Assembly: GCA_965644295.1 (NCBI GenBank)
Contig: CBFFRP010000119.1
Span: forward strand, 229,758 to 293,757
Reading direction: 5' to 3'
Length of the DNA stretch: 64,000 bases
Source of the DNA: Paraphysomonas bandaiensis
Taxonomy: Eukaryota > Chrysophyceae
The position numbers were made by a program, and so were the translations under genes. The stretch's first letter is position 1, and each line of letters begins with the position of its first letter. Shown in pieces: positions 9,742 to 22,208 of this stretch. Under the pieces are notes generated by a model. It searched no databases, was not told the origin of the DNA, and saw only the letters and a program-made list of their open reading frames with translations.

Positions 9742-12012
9742 ATGGAACTGGCCATTAACTCCATGAAGAAATCATCATCCGTGGACGCAATCATGACGGA
9801 TTCTATGCGTGAAGCTGCTCAGGAGGCCTCAATAGAAGATGGAGTAGCTAGTGGAGGGCCAGTTGCTTATAACAAACGAGAAATACGCAGAGGAAAATGG
9901 ACACCAGAAGAAGAAGCTTACGCGAATCGGCTGATTGAAGAGTTTAAAGCGGGACTTTTACCGATCGCAGAGGGAACCACACTACGAACATTTTTATCGA
10001 AAGTTTTGCACTGTGATCCTATGAGAATAAGTAAGAAGTTTGTTGGAAGTAATTGTATTGGAAAGGTACACTTCGCCCGCTTTTTTGGGGGGTTGATTTG
10101 ATTCCGTTTTTCGCAGCAAGTCTACCGGCAAAGACGACAAGATATTGATATGATATCTGAGGAGAAAATTGCGCGTAGCAGACGGGAGCTGAGGGAGCTT
10201 GAGAGAATGTATCTAGAGCGCTCTAAGCAGTCTAGCCATCAAAAGGCGTCTAAAAGTATAACTAGTTGGATTTTTCATTGTTTTTTTTAATTGCAGTTTT
10301 GCGCAGACAAAGGATCGAAATCCACTGACGCAGACAGTAAGCGCAAATCTGCGCAGAGTCCACCGAAGATTCCCTCAATGTATACTCAGGATCACCCGAG
10401 CTACTCGAGTGGGCAAATGGGCTATCCATCTATGCAGGAGTACCCACAGTACCCTCCACCTTGGATGCCCGCGGATAGTCGTCAACATAAGCCGGCACAG
10501 TATATGGGAGGACCTCCTCCCTCAGCAATATATGGAGGCAACCCTCACGTTTTCACGGGGCAGCATTACAATTTGGCCCCTCCTCCTAGACCCAGTCAAT
10601 ATGGCGAATACTATATGCGTCACGTTTCTCAGCCCTCAGATCACCAGCAGCCGCCATACCCGCCTCGAGACATGCGAATGTCTGGCGGAATGGGACAATA
10701 CGGCCTTGCTCAGCACTATGCTTCCCAATCACGAAATCACCCTCCATTGCCTCCTCGTCAGGGACAGCATGACATGAGCCGTCCTGCGGATTATGCTCCC
10801 ACAGGTGGTAATGGGGAAGGAAGAGGAGATACCTACCCTATGTACAAATCATACCAGTCTTCCGGTCAGCTCTCTGCTTCAGATATTGACCTTTGCAACA
10901 TGCTGCCTGACAGTTTTACGTCGACTTCCTCTCTTGATTTACTGGGCACACTTGCAGAGTTGAAACTTCCATCAGCAAAGAGTCTCGAAAATCTGCAGAA
11001 TTACGGGATGGATATGGTACCCAGTGGAACGTCACTATCTGAATGGTATGCTTTGCTACCGTCAGATAACCCATCAGCAGAACAGGATCGGCAAAATTCA
11101 ACGGGTCATCAGCAGCATGGAGAACAAAGTGGTAAGGGTGGTAGTACTGGATCTACTCAGGATGGCGATTCCACAAGAGGATTCACCCAGAGCGGTCCCA
11201 ATTCTAGTCATTCCCCGTCGTCCACCCATATTTCTGATAGTGGTGACAAGGCTGGGGCAGGCTCCCTCAAACATTCTCTGTCTAAAGAGCTAATTGCGGC
11301 AGCCGCAGCCGCTGAGGCCCAAGACAAAGTTCCTAGCAACGGTACACACTCGCAACAACTAGGCGCTGAAGAGGGCAAAGACTCTCGAATCGGAAGTCCA
11401 TCGACGTCAGATGCACCAGCAGCTGCAGTGAACGTATTCAGTCTTCCCCGCTCACGTCAGGTTTCTGGTTTCTCTGATACAGAGTCAAGAACATCTTCTA
11501 TCAATAACTTCATGTAAGTAGCATATCTTGCATACCATTATGCACTATTCGACATTTGTTGTTCCATGGATCTTTTTGTTATGGATTAATGCAGGATGCT
11601 AGTCGATACGGGCGCTATTCCTCGACCCGATCCCAAGGACTTGATGTCTAGCATAGGAGTTTCATCCTCAAAAATTCCTGTGGACCAGCATGGCAGTCCG
11701 GATATATCTATCGCCCCTCCACTGTCATCCGTTGACGCGGACAATGCAACCGACACCAAAGGAACTGTCGAAGTGAAGGAGACTGTCGCGCCAGTACATT
11801 CTCCGTCAAATCCTACCTCTGAGGCCCCCCAAGAAAGGGTCACTATAGGCAGGACAGACTCTCAAGTCGGACTAAGTACGGATGAAACCCGCACTACATC
11901 ACATGAACCTTCTCCCAATTCCGAAAGCACGAAGAAACGAAAGATAGAAGAAGTAGATGGCCTTCCAGAGGTAGTGACCGCTGCTGTGCGGAGACCCTTC
12001 ACATGCATGTGA
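9742..12012 (+). CDS. Large putative DNA-binding regulator (heterokont-type conserved domain)
   Basis: Reconstructed exons 9742-10065, 10117-10255, 10307-11513, 11595-12012; about 695 aa. Residues about 46-125 form a compact conserved block: RRGKWTPEEEAYANRLIEEF, then TTLRTFLSKVLHCDPMRISKKF and VGSNCIGKQV, with a WxPEEE start reminiscent of Myb/SANT repeats. I know this block as a recurrent uncharacterised domain in diatom and oomycete proteins. A short basic/acidic helix (RRELRELERMYLERSK) follows. The rest is low-complexity: Pro/Tyr/Gln-rich in the middle, Ser/Thr-rich later, with a SLDLLGTLAELKLPSAKSL patch and a KKRKIEEV nuclear-localisation-like motif near the end. A transcription-related nuclear role is inference. 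Confidence 0.75.
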
Positions 12013-13297
12013 TGTTGTGGTTTGTCTCGCGGCACACTCAATTCGATTTTAATTACACTCTGTTCGCTGATGCATTATACGAATTAATTCTGCATAGCTG
12101 TGTTGTATGGATGTGATTTATGATAGCATGTTAACAATGTGTAAAGAATAATAGAGCTGATGAATAGTACTTTCATGTACATATATCGGACTGTAGTACC
12201 CTTTGTAAAGCGTGAATGCTATCAAACTGACATTTGCTTGTCATTGTAGTTTAGAAATTGTAGAGTTATCGGTACAAGTGGAGCTGAAAGAAGTGCTTTA
12301 CTTAGAAGTAGTATTGTAATGGTCAGTATAACGTCACACCATTTCTGAAAGCCATGCTCAGACGACATGACGAAAAAAAATACAACCTTCAAGTTAAATA
12401 ATATACTACAGGTTTGCTGTTTCTATAATAAATTGGGGTCAAACCTACATTTTTCTCAAGAAGAAAACAAACTAAACAACAGCACTAATCTCTAACCTAC
12501 GCCCTGTAACCTACTAACTGATATAAGCAGCTTTTCATATCATAAGTGAGTAGGAGTCTACTGTTAGTATTGAAGGACAAGTGTGTAAATCTATTTTATG
12601 CAACATCAGTACAGTAGCTAATTCCTTTTCCTCCAAAGAACATCTGTAGAAATGACCTCCTATACGACCATTCTAAGATTGTTCTAATATCTGTATTTTT
12701 CAGACATTCACGATCGCATAAATAAGCATAATCTAGTATGAAAACCCTATGAAGTAGGGAACTATCGCATATTATGCATTTCCCCATGCCTATCATGTGC
12801 TATAATTCACCTCTACAGAATATTCAAATAATTTTCTAGTATAATGTATATAGATGTAAGAAATGCATTATTTTGTCTTCATTTACACGTACATGGTATA
12901 GTTGTTGCTTTGAGCTTATTGCATGTCAGATTTAGTCTATATAACATAAGGAGAGTTCTAACTTTTTAACAAACTCACACCACCAGTATCAAACTAAAAA
13001 TATACGTACACAAAAATGATGAAAATAAATGAAAATCCTTTCAATTTTCCATTTCTTTCAACAACCATTCCGTTACGCTTGATATTTTGCCCTTGCAGTA
13101 AATAGAACTTACAGTACATTACATTTCTCTGTAAGCAGCATATATATGGCTAGTATAGTAGAATGTAATGCACTTGGAGCCGTGTTTACTAAGAGCAATA
13201 TATATATGTCGTGAAGTGCTAGAGAATAGTTGAAAGAAAAGGATATTTGAAAAATTGTTTATTGATTATCACCATTATTTCATTCTATTATATATAG
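12013..13297. other. Long AT-rich intergenic stretch
   Basis: No gene recognised. A 66-codon minus-strand open frame (12596-12796) has no family features. No obvious repeat boundaries. Confidence 0.4.
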
Positions 13298-13785
13298 GTG
13301 ACCGCACAAATACATCTTACTGTGAAACCAGCGTGCCTATGGAAGTATTCGACACTTGCAGATACTATCGAGAATTACTCAACCATGAAAGAAAAGATAG
13401 AAGTAAAGCTCGAAAGTCTGCTGTCGAATATAAGGTGCACGGCATTCACCAACTATTGCTGTGTGGTAATTATTCTGTGCATTGATCTAGGAGTATCAAG
13501 AACTGCAGTCTGAGGATCATTATGGAACTGTGTTTCAATTAGAAAAAAGGAAATACGATCATCATCAGTGTTCGAGGTAAGAAATATTTAATATATATTT
13601 ATAAATTTCATGTTTTTTATAAATTCTTTTGATCCCTCAGTCTGGAGAATCCACTGGAAGGGCAGTATTGCACAGGGCCTGGTAACCATTAATGGTAATA
13701 CCATCATAATTGCCGGGAGCTAGACTACCATTAATGGGCCATTAGTGGTAATCACGCCCTGGTATTGCATACTTACAGACTAAAT
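13298..13785 (+). pseudogene. Unprocessed partial copy of SKA1
   Basis: Nearly matches 15690-16210 of the intact SKA1 gene, including the second and third introns, so it arose by DNA duplication and not retroposition. It lacks the first exon's beginning, has a deletion joining the TSVPME block straight to the DTI block, has lost the first intron region, and reads through stops. Its last exon is interrupted by an 89-bp transposon (13673-13761). Similarity ends near 13785. Confidence 0.85.
13673..13761. mobile_element. 89-bp hAT-type MITE in the SKA1 pseudogene
   Basis: Begins CAGGGCCTGGTAACCATTAA and ends with the imperfect inverse (reverse complement CAGGGCGTGATTACCACTAA). It is flanked by perfect 8-bp duplications GTATTGCA at 13665-13672 and 13762-13769. 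The homologous position in the intact gene (16202-16209) has a single uninterrupted GTATTGCA, so the unoccupied site is visible. CAGGG termini and 8-bp duplications are hallmarks of hAT transposition. Related sequences occur at 62094-62190 and 63018-63107. Confidence 0.9.
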
Positions 13786-14060
13786 CTTGTAATCTAATCG
13801 TCCGTAGTACAGTGTACTGTTACCTGTTAACTTGCTTGTACGTAATTATTTAACGATATGGTAGATGGTGTGCTATTTCTATATGATACTACCATCATTT
13901 CATCGATTGCATTACATGTGATTACGCGATTACTAATTAGTTAGAAAGTGAACTGACCACTTGATTAAGTAAAAATTGATATCATTAACATACATGTATC
14001 ATACACCACAAGAAAAAGATTGCTGCTTCTATGCTCTGCACTTGGTAATAAGCATTAAGC
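13786..14060. other. Spacer
   Basis: AT-rich spacer between the pseudogene and the 3' end of PCNA; nothing recognised. Confidence 0.4.
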
Positions 14061-14947
<887 letters not shown>

Positions 14948-15370
14948 TATATCTGAACACTGCAAACACCCTCATTAGGGGATGATAAGTACATGGGGAG
15001 GGAGGAAGAATCTACCTGATATGTGATGTCTCTCTTAATCTCTTGCGATGGTTATATATGTGCTCTATGCGGGTGTGAATATCTAGAGCTGCTGGGCTGC
15101 GTGCAGATGCGTGCCTTTGTGCGCAGTATTCTTCACACATGTATGTGTACATGATCGTTTCTAGTTTAAACATTTGAATTTATTTTTTTGAAAGGGAGCG
15201 TATCTTTAAGAGATATATATTTCAGTTTGTTTTGTTAGGATAACTAGCCGTTGTGAGATAAGAAATACTCATAGGCGCAGTAACCAAATGACAAGACAAG
15301 TTCAGATAATTGCTTCATTACCTGAAGGGGCAGTTAGCACTGTCTTGTAATAGCATAGTTAGCATTAATC
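14948..15370. promoter_or_regulatory. Divergent promoter region PCNA/SKA1
   Basis: Spacer between two divergently transcribed cell-division genes, with short TA-rich tracts. A shared cell-cycle promoter is plausible from position; I saw no defined motif. Confidence 0.35.
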
Positions 15371-16300
15371 ATGAGCGAACAGCTTGTAAATGACTTTAAA
15401 AGAATGGTATCAGTGATTGAGAACGAAACTCAAGCATTGAAATTTTTGTCAAGTATGCGAGGGGCAGCTCACAGCCGCTGCCCTGATGACATCAAGGCAA
15501 AACTAAAAGAAATTGAGGGTGTCGTATCCAGTCTTGAGAATAATTTGGGCGACTTAGATGAATTTTTGGATACTGAGCTTCAGTCTATAAGTAGGCTTCA
15601 AGAACTGGAAGAAGTCGGCAATGAACAACACAAAGATATTATGGAAGTTAAAAAGAATATTCCCAGTTTTTTTAAGCCATCTGTGTTGAGTGACCGTACG
15701 AATACGTCGTACTGCGCAACCAGCGTGCCTATGGACGAATTCGATGACAGTATTATAGAGAAGGCGGAGTTCGAAGCTGTGCCGAAGAGTACTCGCAGTC
15801 GATTGACACTTGCAGATACTATCCAGCATTACGCAACCATAAGAAAGCTTTATGAGAGAAAAGAAGAGGTAAAGAAGAAGATGTTACTCAATATTATCAC
15901 ATTGCTTTTGCGGTTAGACTGTTGCGTCTTGGAAAGATAGAAGTAAAGCTCGAAAGTCTGCTGTCGAATACAAGGTACACGGCATTCACCAACTATTGCT
16001 GTGTGGTAATCATTCTGTGCATTGATCTAGGAGTATCAAGAACTGCAGTCTGAGGATCATTATGGAACTGTGTTTCTATTAGAAAAGGAAATACGATCGT
16101 CATCAGTGTTCGAGGTAAGAAATATTTAATATATATTTATAGTTTCATGTTTTTTATAAATTCTATTGAACTCTCAGTCTGGAGAATCCACTGGAAGGGC
16201 AGTATTGCATACTTTACGATCTCTTCACAGACTGAAGCTGGTACGGGCCAATGGTGAGAGTACTTACATTCTTGTGAAGAATATTCCTAAGTCGACATAG
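15371..16300 (+). CDS. SKA1: Spindle and kinetochore-associated protein 1
   Basis: Microtubule-binding subunit of the Ska complex that couples kinetochores to spindle microtubules. Exons 15371-15868, 15918-15974, 16031-16114, 16178-16300; all introns phase 0 and 49-63 nt; 253 aa (human SKA1 255). The N-terminal half is helical/coiled-coil, then a polar linker. The C-terminal microtubule-binding winged helix starts at VPKSTRSRLTL, passes through YGTVFLLEKEI and ends with TGRAVLHTLRSLHRLKLVR and a final short strand. The identification depends on the spliced C-terminus; without splicing the frame stops early. A broken copy lies about 2 kb upstream, beyond PCNA. Confidence 0.88.
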
Positions 16301-17077
16301 TTGCAGTTTTCTGGCTTTGAATGTAATACGTTTATGTAATTGCTATTTTGTTTATATTAATATATTTTCGATTTCTGTAGGATGCTGTATTGCAAATTTG
16401 TTTATTGGTCACAGAAATTGTTATTGTTTTTTTCTCTCATTCAGTGCTTTTACTAGGTTACTGTTTACTTGGTCATCTTATTGCATAGAATTTTTAAGAA
16501 CGTATATGCATATCCAACTTTGTAACACTTACTTCTATTCACACTTAGTTAGACAGTTAGAACTATTATTATGTGTTATATATATAACAAGATTATCATA
16601 GCTACATCATATGATAATAACCACTGCAGTGATCACCAAACCCACCTCCGCTTAATGGATACTAACATTCGATAAAGAATTATATCTGCTATAATCTCAT
16701 TACCAGTTAATTAATCCAGTTAAATCCGGGTTAATTAATTAATAGTAAACATGTTATTCATATAACAGCTAAGAAGCATTACCACTGCCTGCTGTCACTG
16801 TGTAGAATATATCGCAATGTCAGCATATAGTTTCTTTCTTTAGCCTACGACAGGTGATTTGCTCAGCGTTATATTCTAATGACTTATACAGCTGACATTC
16901 TCTTCATAACAAGTTAAATTACTTTATATCACACGATATGTAGTTGAGCAGTTTCGTTTGAAGCAAAACTAAAAATAAAGACACATACAAAGGTGAAAAT
17001 GTGTACGCGACCATCGCTCACAATAACTAGAAGTGTTAGAAAATGGGATTATTAGTTACACAAGGGTGGCATTGTGA
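16301..17077. other. AT-rich intergenic region
   Basis: Spacer between SKA1 and eS17 3' ends. TTAATTAA-rich around 16705-16745. No gene recognised; a 94-codon open frame (16317-16601) has no family features. Confidence 0.4.
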
Positions 17078-17569
17078 TTAAGCACGGGCGGCGTTGTTAC
17101 CGTTGACAACGGAGATTCCAGGCAGATCCTTGAAATCCATAGCCTCAAGCATATCACGAGTATCGCTGTCAATAATAATGATGTCCTGCTCAATTGCGGA
17201 TTTCTAGGAAAATAAATAAATTACACACAACACATAAAGCAGGTAGAAAACAAACCTCCGGAACAAAGTCGAGACGTCTCTCTCTCTCTTCCTCCTGCAA
17301 CTTAAGGGAGATACCTCTGACGGGGCCTCTCTGGATTCGCTTCATGAGGTGAGTAATAAAACCAGCAATCTTATTTCTCATTCTCTTGGAAGGAACGACG
17401 GCGACCTCGCCAACAACTCTCTTATTGACATGGAAATCAAGGGTGAGACGAGAATAGTATTTCTCAATGATCACCCTCGATGACTTTTTAACAGTCTTTG
17501 TTCGCACACCCTACAAGCACCTGATATCAGACATAGACACAATCACTTCTCAAACTGAGACATTACCAT
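17078..17569 (-). CDS. RPS17: Small-subunit ribosomal protein eS17
   Basis: Cytosolic 40S ribosomal protein. Minus-strand exons 17569-17567 (only the ATG), 17510-17256, 17203-17078; 127 aa. After splicing the start reads [13 protein letters not shown], followed by [46 protein letters not shown] and the C-terminal [13 protein letters not shown] block. Introns of 56 and 52 nt. The ATG-only first exon is supported by good donor and acceptor sequences and by the family N-terminus; this arrangement is common in ribosomal protein genes. Divergent from the MSS51-like gene. Confidence 0.95.
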
Positions 17570-17984
17570 TGCAATAGATTAATTAATACCACTTGTGTAT
17601 TGTGTTACTCAGTCAGCCCCAGCGTTGAGTGTTTATATTCACTCAGCCGAACCTGTCAGTGGTGAGCCGCATGTATATCGTATCTTGAAACGATTTCAGT
17701 TTTCTACTGAGGCGAAAAACAGTGGTGGAGATGGTACACAGTTTACTCTGCTATCTGAAAAAGGTACATTTGTTGGAAAGTACATACTTTGTACATGACT
17801 TTTATTATAAATACCCTATTTTTGATATAGGAAAGCCCATACAGCTGGAAGTACGTGTGATACACTGCGAGCGAAATGCATCATGATATCCATCATTACG
17901 ATTGTACGACCAGACAGTGCCCCTCATTTCAATTAGTTAGAATTCCAGCCTTCCCCACACAAGTACATCTATCTATCTAATAAA
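17570..17984. promoter_or_regulatory. Divergent promoter region eS17/MSS51-like
   Basis: 415-bp spacer. It contains a 67-codon open frame (17595-17798, no ATG) that could be extended through a possible 17766-17830 intron, but I recognise no product and rate it as probably non-coding. Confidence 0.35.
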
Positions 17985-19466
17985 ATGGCGTCCATTGAGA
18001 TGGATGGATTGGGTGTAAGTACATATGATACTTGGAGAAGTATCTGGAGCACAGGTGCGGATGACTGGGCTCGAGGGCAAATAACGAACTATCAGCTTCC
18101 CGTGTCATGGTCCAGAGTTGATTACTTTCCGTATGGATGTGCAGTCTGTCGGCGTTCTGTTATTTGCGGAAGTGATATTTTGAAGTGCTCAAAGTGCAAG
18201 AGAGTGTCGTACTGCAGTCGCGAGCACCAAAAAATGTGATTTGTTAAAGTATTTTGATATTTCTCCATCATTTTTTTACTTTTTAGGGATTGGAAACGAC
18301 ATAAGAGGACATGCTGTTCGATTTCTAGCGTACCACTTAATTCAGAACCGCTTCCGTCGAAGGAGGCCTGGATTAGCTATTTACGAACCGCTGCTAGAAC
18401 TCTGGTACCACGACTTACTGATAATATATATGTTTGGAACCATCAACCACACTGCCAGATATGCTATGTACAAACCAATCTTTCACCTTGCTCTAAATGT
18501 GGCGGGGCGGCGTGCTGTATTAATCCCGCCTGTGGGCAAGCCTTCGCTGTTGCACACTCAAAAGAGGCATGCGAGCTGCACTGCGTCCGTATTGCGACCT
18601 ATGTTATGGCACTGCAGCAACAGGACTGGCTCCGAGTGTCCTGTCGGACCCGCTGTGATGCAGTAACCCCTCCGTTATCCTTTCCGAAAGATTGGGGAGA
18701 ATACTTCAAAAATAAAATGCACGACTACGAAGTGCCGTATCAGCTGATGCAGCTACCCCCTGTTGTCGCCGCACTCACTGATGGCATGTCGAGTATAATG
18801 ATGAGCTTACATGCTCTAAAGATTCTTAAATTAGACTCTCGAGATAATATGAAAGCACCCAGGGGACGATATGTGTTATCTCTACATTTCGTTGGTGCGG
18901 AAATGTACGATATGCTAGGATTTGATGGGGCACTAGAAGAGATTTTGCACTGGGTTTCCGACTGCAATGTTTTAGACGTGACATTAGTAGGTCCAGATTT
19001 GCCAGTATCACCGGGAGAGGAAGGCAGTCGTATCAGGGTGTGCCAAAATATGTGTGAGGGATGTACCAGAAAGGGTTGCGAGGTGTATGTCACTTGCTTA
19101 AGACAACTATATCACACAGCTTTAGAAACTGGCGCTTGTACACCTCCATCATTAGCAATATGCCCTAACTCTGGCATACATGAGAAACCCGCTTTGGCTG
19201 CATCATGGGCTCCCACACTAGTGCAGCTCTATGAGCGTGGAGTTCCTACAGTATTCACGTCTTATGCTGAAGATGAAATCAACGATGATTTTTCCCAAAT
19301 AAAGAATGTGTGTGGCGTGGAAACTCATTCGTGCTTCCCAATCAAACCGGCTCGTAGCCCTTTTCGAGGTTTGCTGCCGATGCCAGATACGTACTGTGAT
19401 AACGAATTCTACTATAGTAGCAATTACTACTTTGTTATGCATAACAAGAATAGCTCTTCAAATTAA
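17985..19466 (+). CDS. MSS51-like MYND zinc-finger protein
   Basis: Exons 17985-18235 and 18287-19466 (intron 51 nt, phase 2, restoring an ATG codon), 476 aa. Residues about 52-94 form a MYND zinc finger: CAVC, CSKCKRVSYCSREHQ, then WKRHKRTC across the splice. The C-terminal half has the MSS51-type domain: LHFVGAEMYDML, DVTLVGPDLP, a CEGCTRKGC cluster, YHTAL, LAICPNSGI and PTVFTSYAEDE. Yeast Mss51 activates mitochondrial COX1 translation; related animal and protist proteins are less well understood, so the mitochondrial role is inference. An additional Cys-rich cluster lies between the two domains. Confidence 0.85.
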
Positions 19467-19608
19467 GGCATCCAAGGGAATATTAATAGAGCACGGCCAC
19501 TAGTATATATAAATGAGTCTAATGAAAAATTCATGCTTATATCTCGATCAGTAAGTGGATTCCTGTACCCTGTACCTGCTAGATATAATCTTAGGAAAAT
19601 GATGTGCT

Positions 19609-19902
19609 TGTTGAGAAACGCTCATTTTACACTAGATCACAGAGAGAATTTGTCGTAAGACTAGATAGATTTATTAATATCGTTTACACGAAGTTGTGAT
19701 AACCAACACTAACTCATTATAATCCCTGCATAATATCCTACATATGCGAACCTCTCGTTACTGAACATATCTTGAACGATCAAACTATTTCAGTTTCTCA
19801 ATATCATCACAGCATTTGTACATCACTATATTTCACTGTATTCTCGTACATTGTCTTGAAGTGACATACTGAATATACTAGAATAAGATCCATATTCTAA
19901 TA
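19609..19902 (-). repeat. Copia 3' LTR
   Basis: 294 bp, identical by eye to 24823-25116. In element sense the LTR begins TATTAGAATATGG and ends TTTCTCAACA, so the termini are TA...CA and not the usual TG...CA. Confidence 0.93.
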
Positions 19903-20081
19903 CTCCCACTCAATGTAGAATGCAGTGAGATAAAACAACAGTGATCACAATAATCTGATAATGCTATGACTATCTAGTCCCATAGGTAAAAACAGATGTG
20001 AAATCTTTTAAAGATACATATATATCTAGCAGTCAACTAGATATACAGTTATGTGGGATTTTCACCCACTAAAACACACCT

Positions 20082-22208
20082 TTAACCTCTTCGGGGTCGT
20101 TTCTTCTGCTGCTCCTCCACACTGTTAGACACACTCCTCTTAACCCCGGTAATCGTTTTCTCATGACGGCTGAAGATCTTCGTGGACAACGCCTTTGTAA
20201 AAATATCGGCCGCCATATCATCCGTAGATACATGAATCAATTTTGCTGTAGGAAATTTGCCATTAACATGTTCTCTTATCCAGTGATACTTGATGTCAAT
20301 ATGCTTCGACCTCTTATGATACACTGGATTCTCTGAAAGATCCTTTGCACTCTTACTATCCATAAAGAATGGAGTCGGCTTCGCTACCAAGAGTCCGAGC
20401 TCCTTGAACACCCCCCGAAGCCACACCAGTTCTTGCAAAGCCGCATACTCCGCCATATACTCAGATTCCATGCTCGAAGTCGCAACTGTGGTCTGAAGCT
20501 TGGACTGCCAGGCCAAAGCGCCCGCACATAAAAGCACGATGTATCCCGTTGTGGACCGCCTAGTCATCCTATCACCAGCCCAGTCTGAATCACTGAATAC
20601 ATGTAAATCAAACTCACTCCCACTGAATCTGATTCCCTTATCAACTGTACCACGTAAATATTTCAACAAATGAATAGCTAATCTGCAAGTCGCATATGTT
20701 GGAGAAGTACTAAATCGAGCCAATAACCCCACAGCGTAAGCCAGATCAGGTCTAGTGTGAATCGCCAAATGCAACACCGCTCCAATAATTCCTCTATACG
20801 GAAATGATTCGACCCACTGCTTCTGCTCCTCCGTCAGCTCACGTTGCTCTGCCAACAAATCCTGAACATTGGTAGGTAGTGGAGTCTCCTTATTCTTACT
20901 GCTCTTCCCCATAAACGAATCGAATTTCTTTACAATATTCTTGGCATATTCCGATTGATCTAACATGTACCAGTCCTCTCCTCTCGTGATTCTGATATTC
21001 AGAAACCGTTTGCACACACCCAGATCGTGCATTTCAAACGTTTCGCAGAACCTACGTTTAACACTTTCTAAGTAGGTGAGATCAGCAGATGCAATGATAA
21101 TATCATCAACATATATCAGCAATAAGTGCAATTGACCATTACTCCATCGCATATACAAGCATGTATCTAAAATGCAAGCAGTAAAATGTAACGATTTGAT
21201 AAACTTGTCAATATGCTTGTTCCACTGCCTCGGTGATGACCGCAAACCATATAAGGCCTTGATCAATTGAAAACACCACCCCGCTGGCAACTCTTCATCA
21301 GGTGGAGGTGCCATATACACATCCTCTTCAAGATCGGCATAACAAAACGCTGATGATACATCCAACTGATGTACATGCATATGGAACATAAACGCAATCG
21401 CGAGGACCAGTCGAATGGTTATTCCTTTGACCACTGGAGCAAACGTGGACTGCTCCTCCTCCGTTTTTTTCTGTAGATTCCCTAATGCAACCAGCCGCGC
21501 CTTATACTTGACTACATTCCCCAGAAGGTCTCTCTTCACCGTGTGAACATACTTTGCTCGCACCAACTTCACTCCCCGTGGAGTCCGCACAATCTTTAAG
21601 ACACGTCTCTTCAGTAGTGAGGTCTTCTCCACCTTCCGAGCTTCTCGCCACTTCATGTACTGTGGAGATCTCTCCGCTTCAGCATAGGAGTCTGGTATCT
21701 TAAAGTCATCATGTTGAAACTCTGCATGTTTAAAGTTAACAGTGCATGCATCTGGCACCTCAACCATATTTATTTCTCCTAACACCGATGCGTTCGCCAA
21801 CCTACGCTGTAGCCGTTTCCGCCGTACACGACCATCACCATCTAGTTCAATAGGTCGTCTAGTAGATATATACGAACCCATACCTTGCTCATCCTGAGCC
21901 CGCAAATCTTGCGGTGTGGGAGGAGCCCCGCTCGCATCCCCAGACCCACGGTCTGTCAAGGTCTGCAACCTCACGACTGTCTGTTGACAGGTCGGGTCAG
22001 GACTCTCCTGGAACCCTCCAGGTCTTCCCTGGTCCAGCTCCCTGGCTGGCGTAGTACTCAGGGCGTCCCCCTTTCCTATGTACCCGGTATTCCCGGGGGT
22101 TTCTGCAGTCATACGCACCACGTCTTCGACGTGTATAGGCACCCGGTGCTCTATATGCTCGCGACCTGCAGTAACAAGTGAACGGTATGCTACAATCACA
22201 CCCTTACG
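20082..22208 (-). CDS. Copia reverse transcriptase-RNase H region, in frame after a stop
   Basis: Continues in the same frame directly after the TAA; no ATG near its start. About 708 codons. The spacer is followed by the RT: KYKARLVALGN, FAPVVKGITIRLVLAIA, HQLDVSSAFCYADLEEDVYM, LIKALYGLRSSPRQWN and the catalytic YVDDI. The RNase H domain has SDSDWAGD, WQSKLQTTVATSSMESEY, a SKSAKDL Asp block and KHIDIKYHWIRE, ending with ADIFTKAL. Apart from the stop it looks intact, so expression could depend on stop readthrough, or the element may be disabled by one nonsense change. Confidence 0.93.
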   Translation of the reverse strand, partial: RKGVIVAYRSLVTAGREHIEHRVPIHVEDVVRMTAETPGNTGYIGKGDALSTTPARELDQGRPGGFQESPDPTCQQTVVRLQTLTDRGSGDASGAPPTPQDLRAQDEQGMGSYISTRRPIELDGDGRVRRKRLQRRLANASVLGEINMVEVPDACTVNFKHAEFQHDDFKIPDSYAEAERSPQYMKWREARKVEKTSLLKRRVLKIVRTPRGVKLVRAKYVHTVKRDLLGNVVKYKARLVALGNLQKKTEEEQSTFAPVVKGITIRLVLAIAFMFHMHVHQLDVSSAFCYADLEEDVYMAPPPDEELPAGWCFQLIKALYGLRSSPRQWNKHIDKFIKSLHFTACILDTCLYMRWSNGQLHLLLIYVDDIIIASADLTYLESVKRRFCETFEMHDLGVCKRFLNIRITRGEDWYMLDQSEYAKNIVKKFDSFMGKSSKNKETPLPTNVQDLLAEQRELTEEQKQWVESFPYRGIIGAVLHLAIHTRPDLAYAVGLLARFSTSPTYATCRLAIHLLKYLRGTVDKGIRFSGSEFDLHVFSDSDWAGDRMTRRSTTGYIVLLCAGALAWQSKLQTTVATSSMESEYMAEYAALQELVWLRGVFKELGLLVAKPTPFFMDSKSAKDLSENPVYHKRSKHIDIKYHWIREHVNGKFPTAKLIHVSTDDMAADIFTKALSTKIFSRHEKTITGVKRSVSNSVEEQQKKRPRRG

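Noticed and set aside
10409-10777. Overlapping 122-codon frame inside the regulator gene
   Set aside because: Shadow of a proline/glutamine-rich exon in another frame with no start context or family match.
17595-17880. Possible small spliced gene between eS17 and the MSS51-like gene
   Set aside because: No in-frame ATG and no recognisable family; it lies where a divergent promoter is expected.
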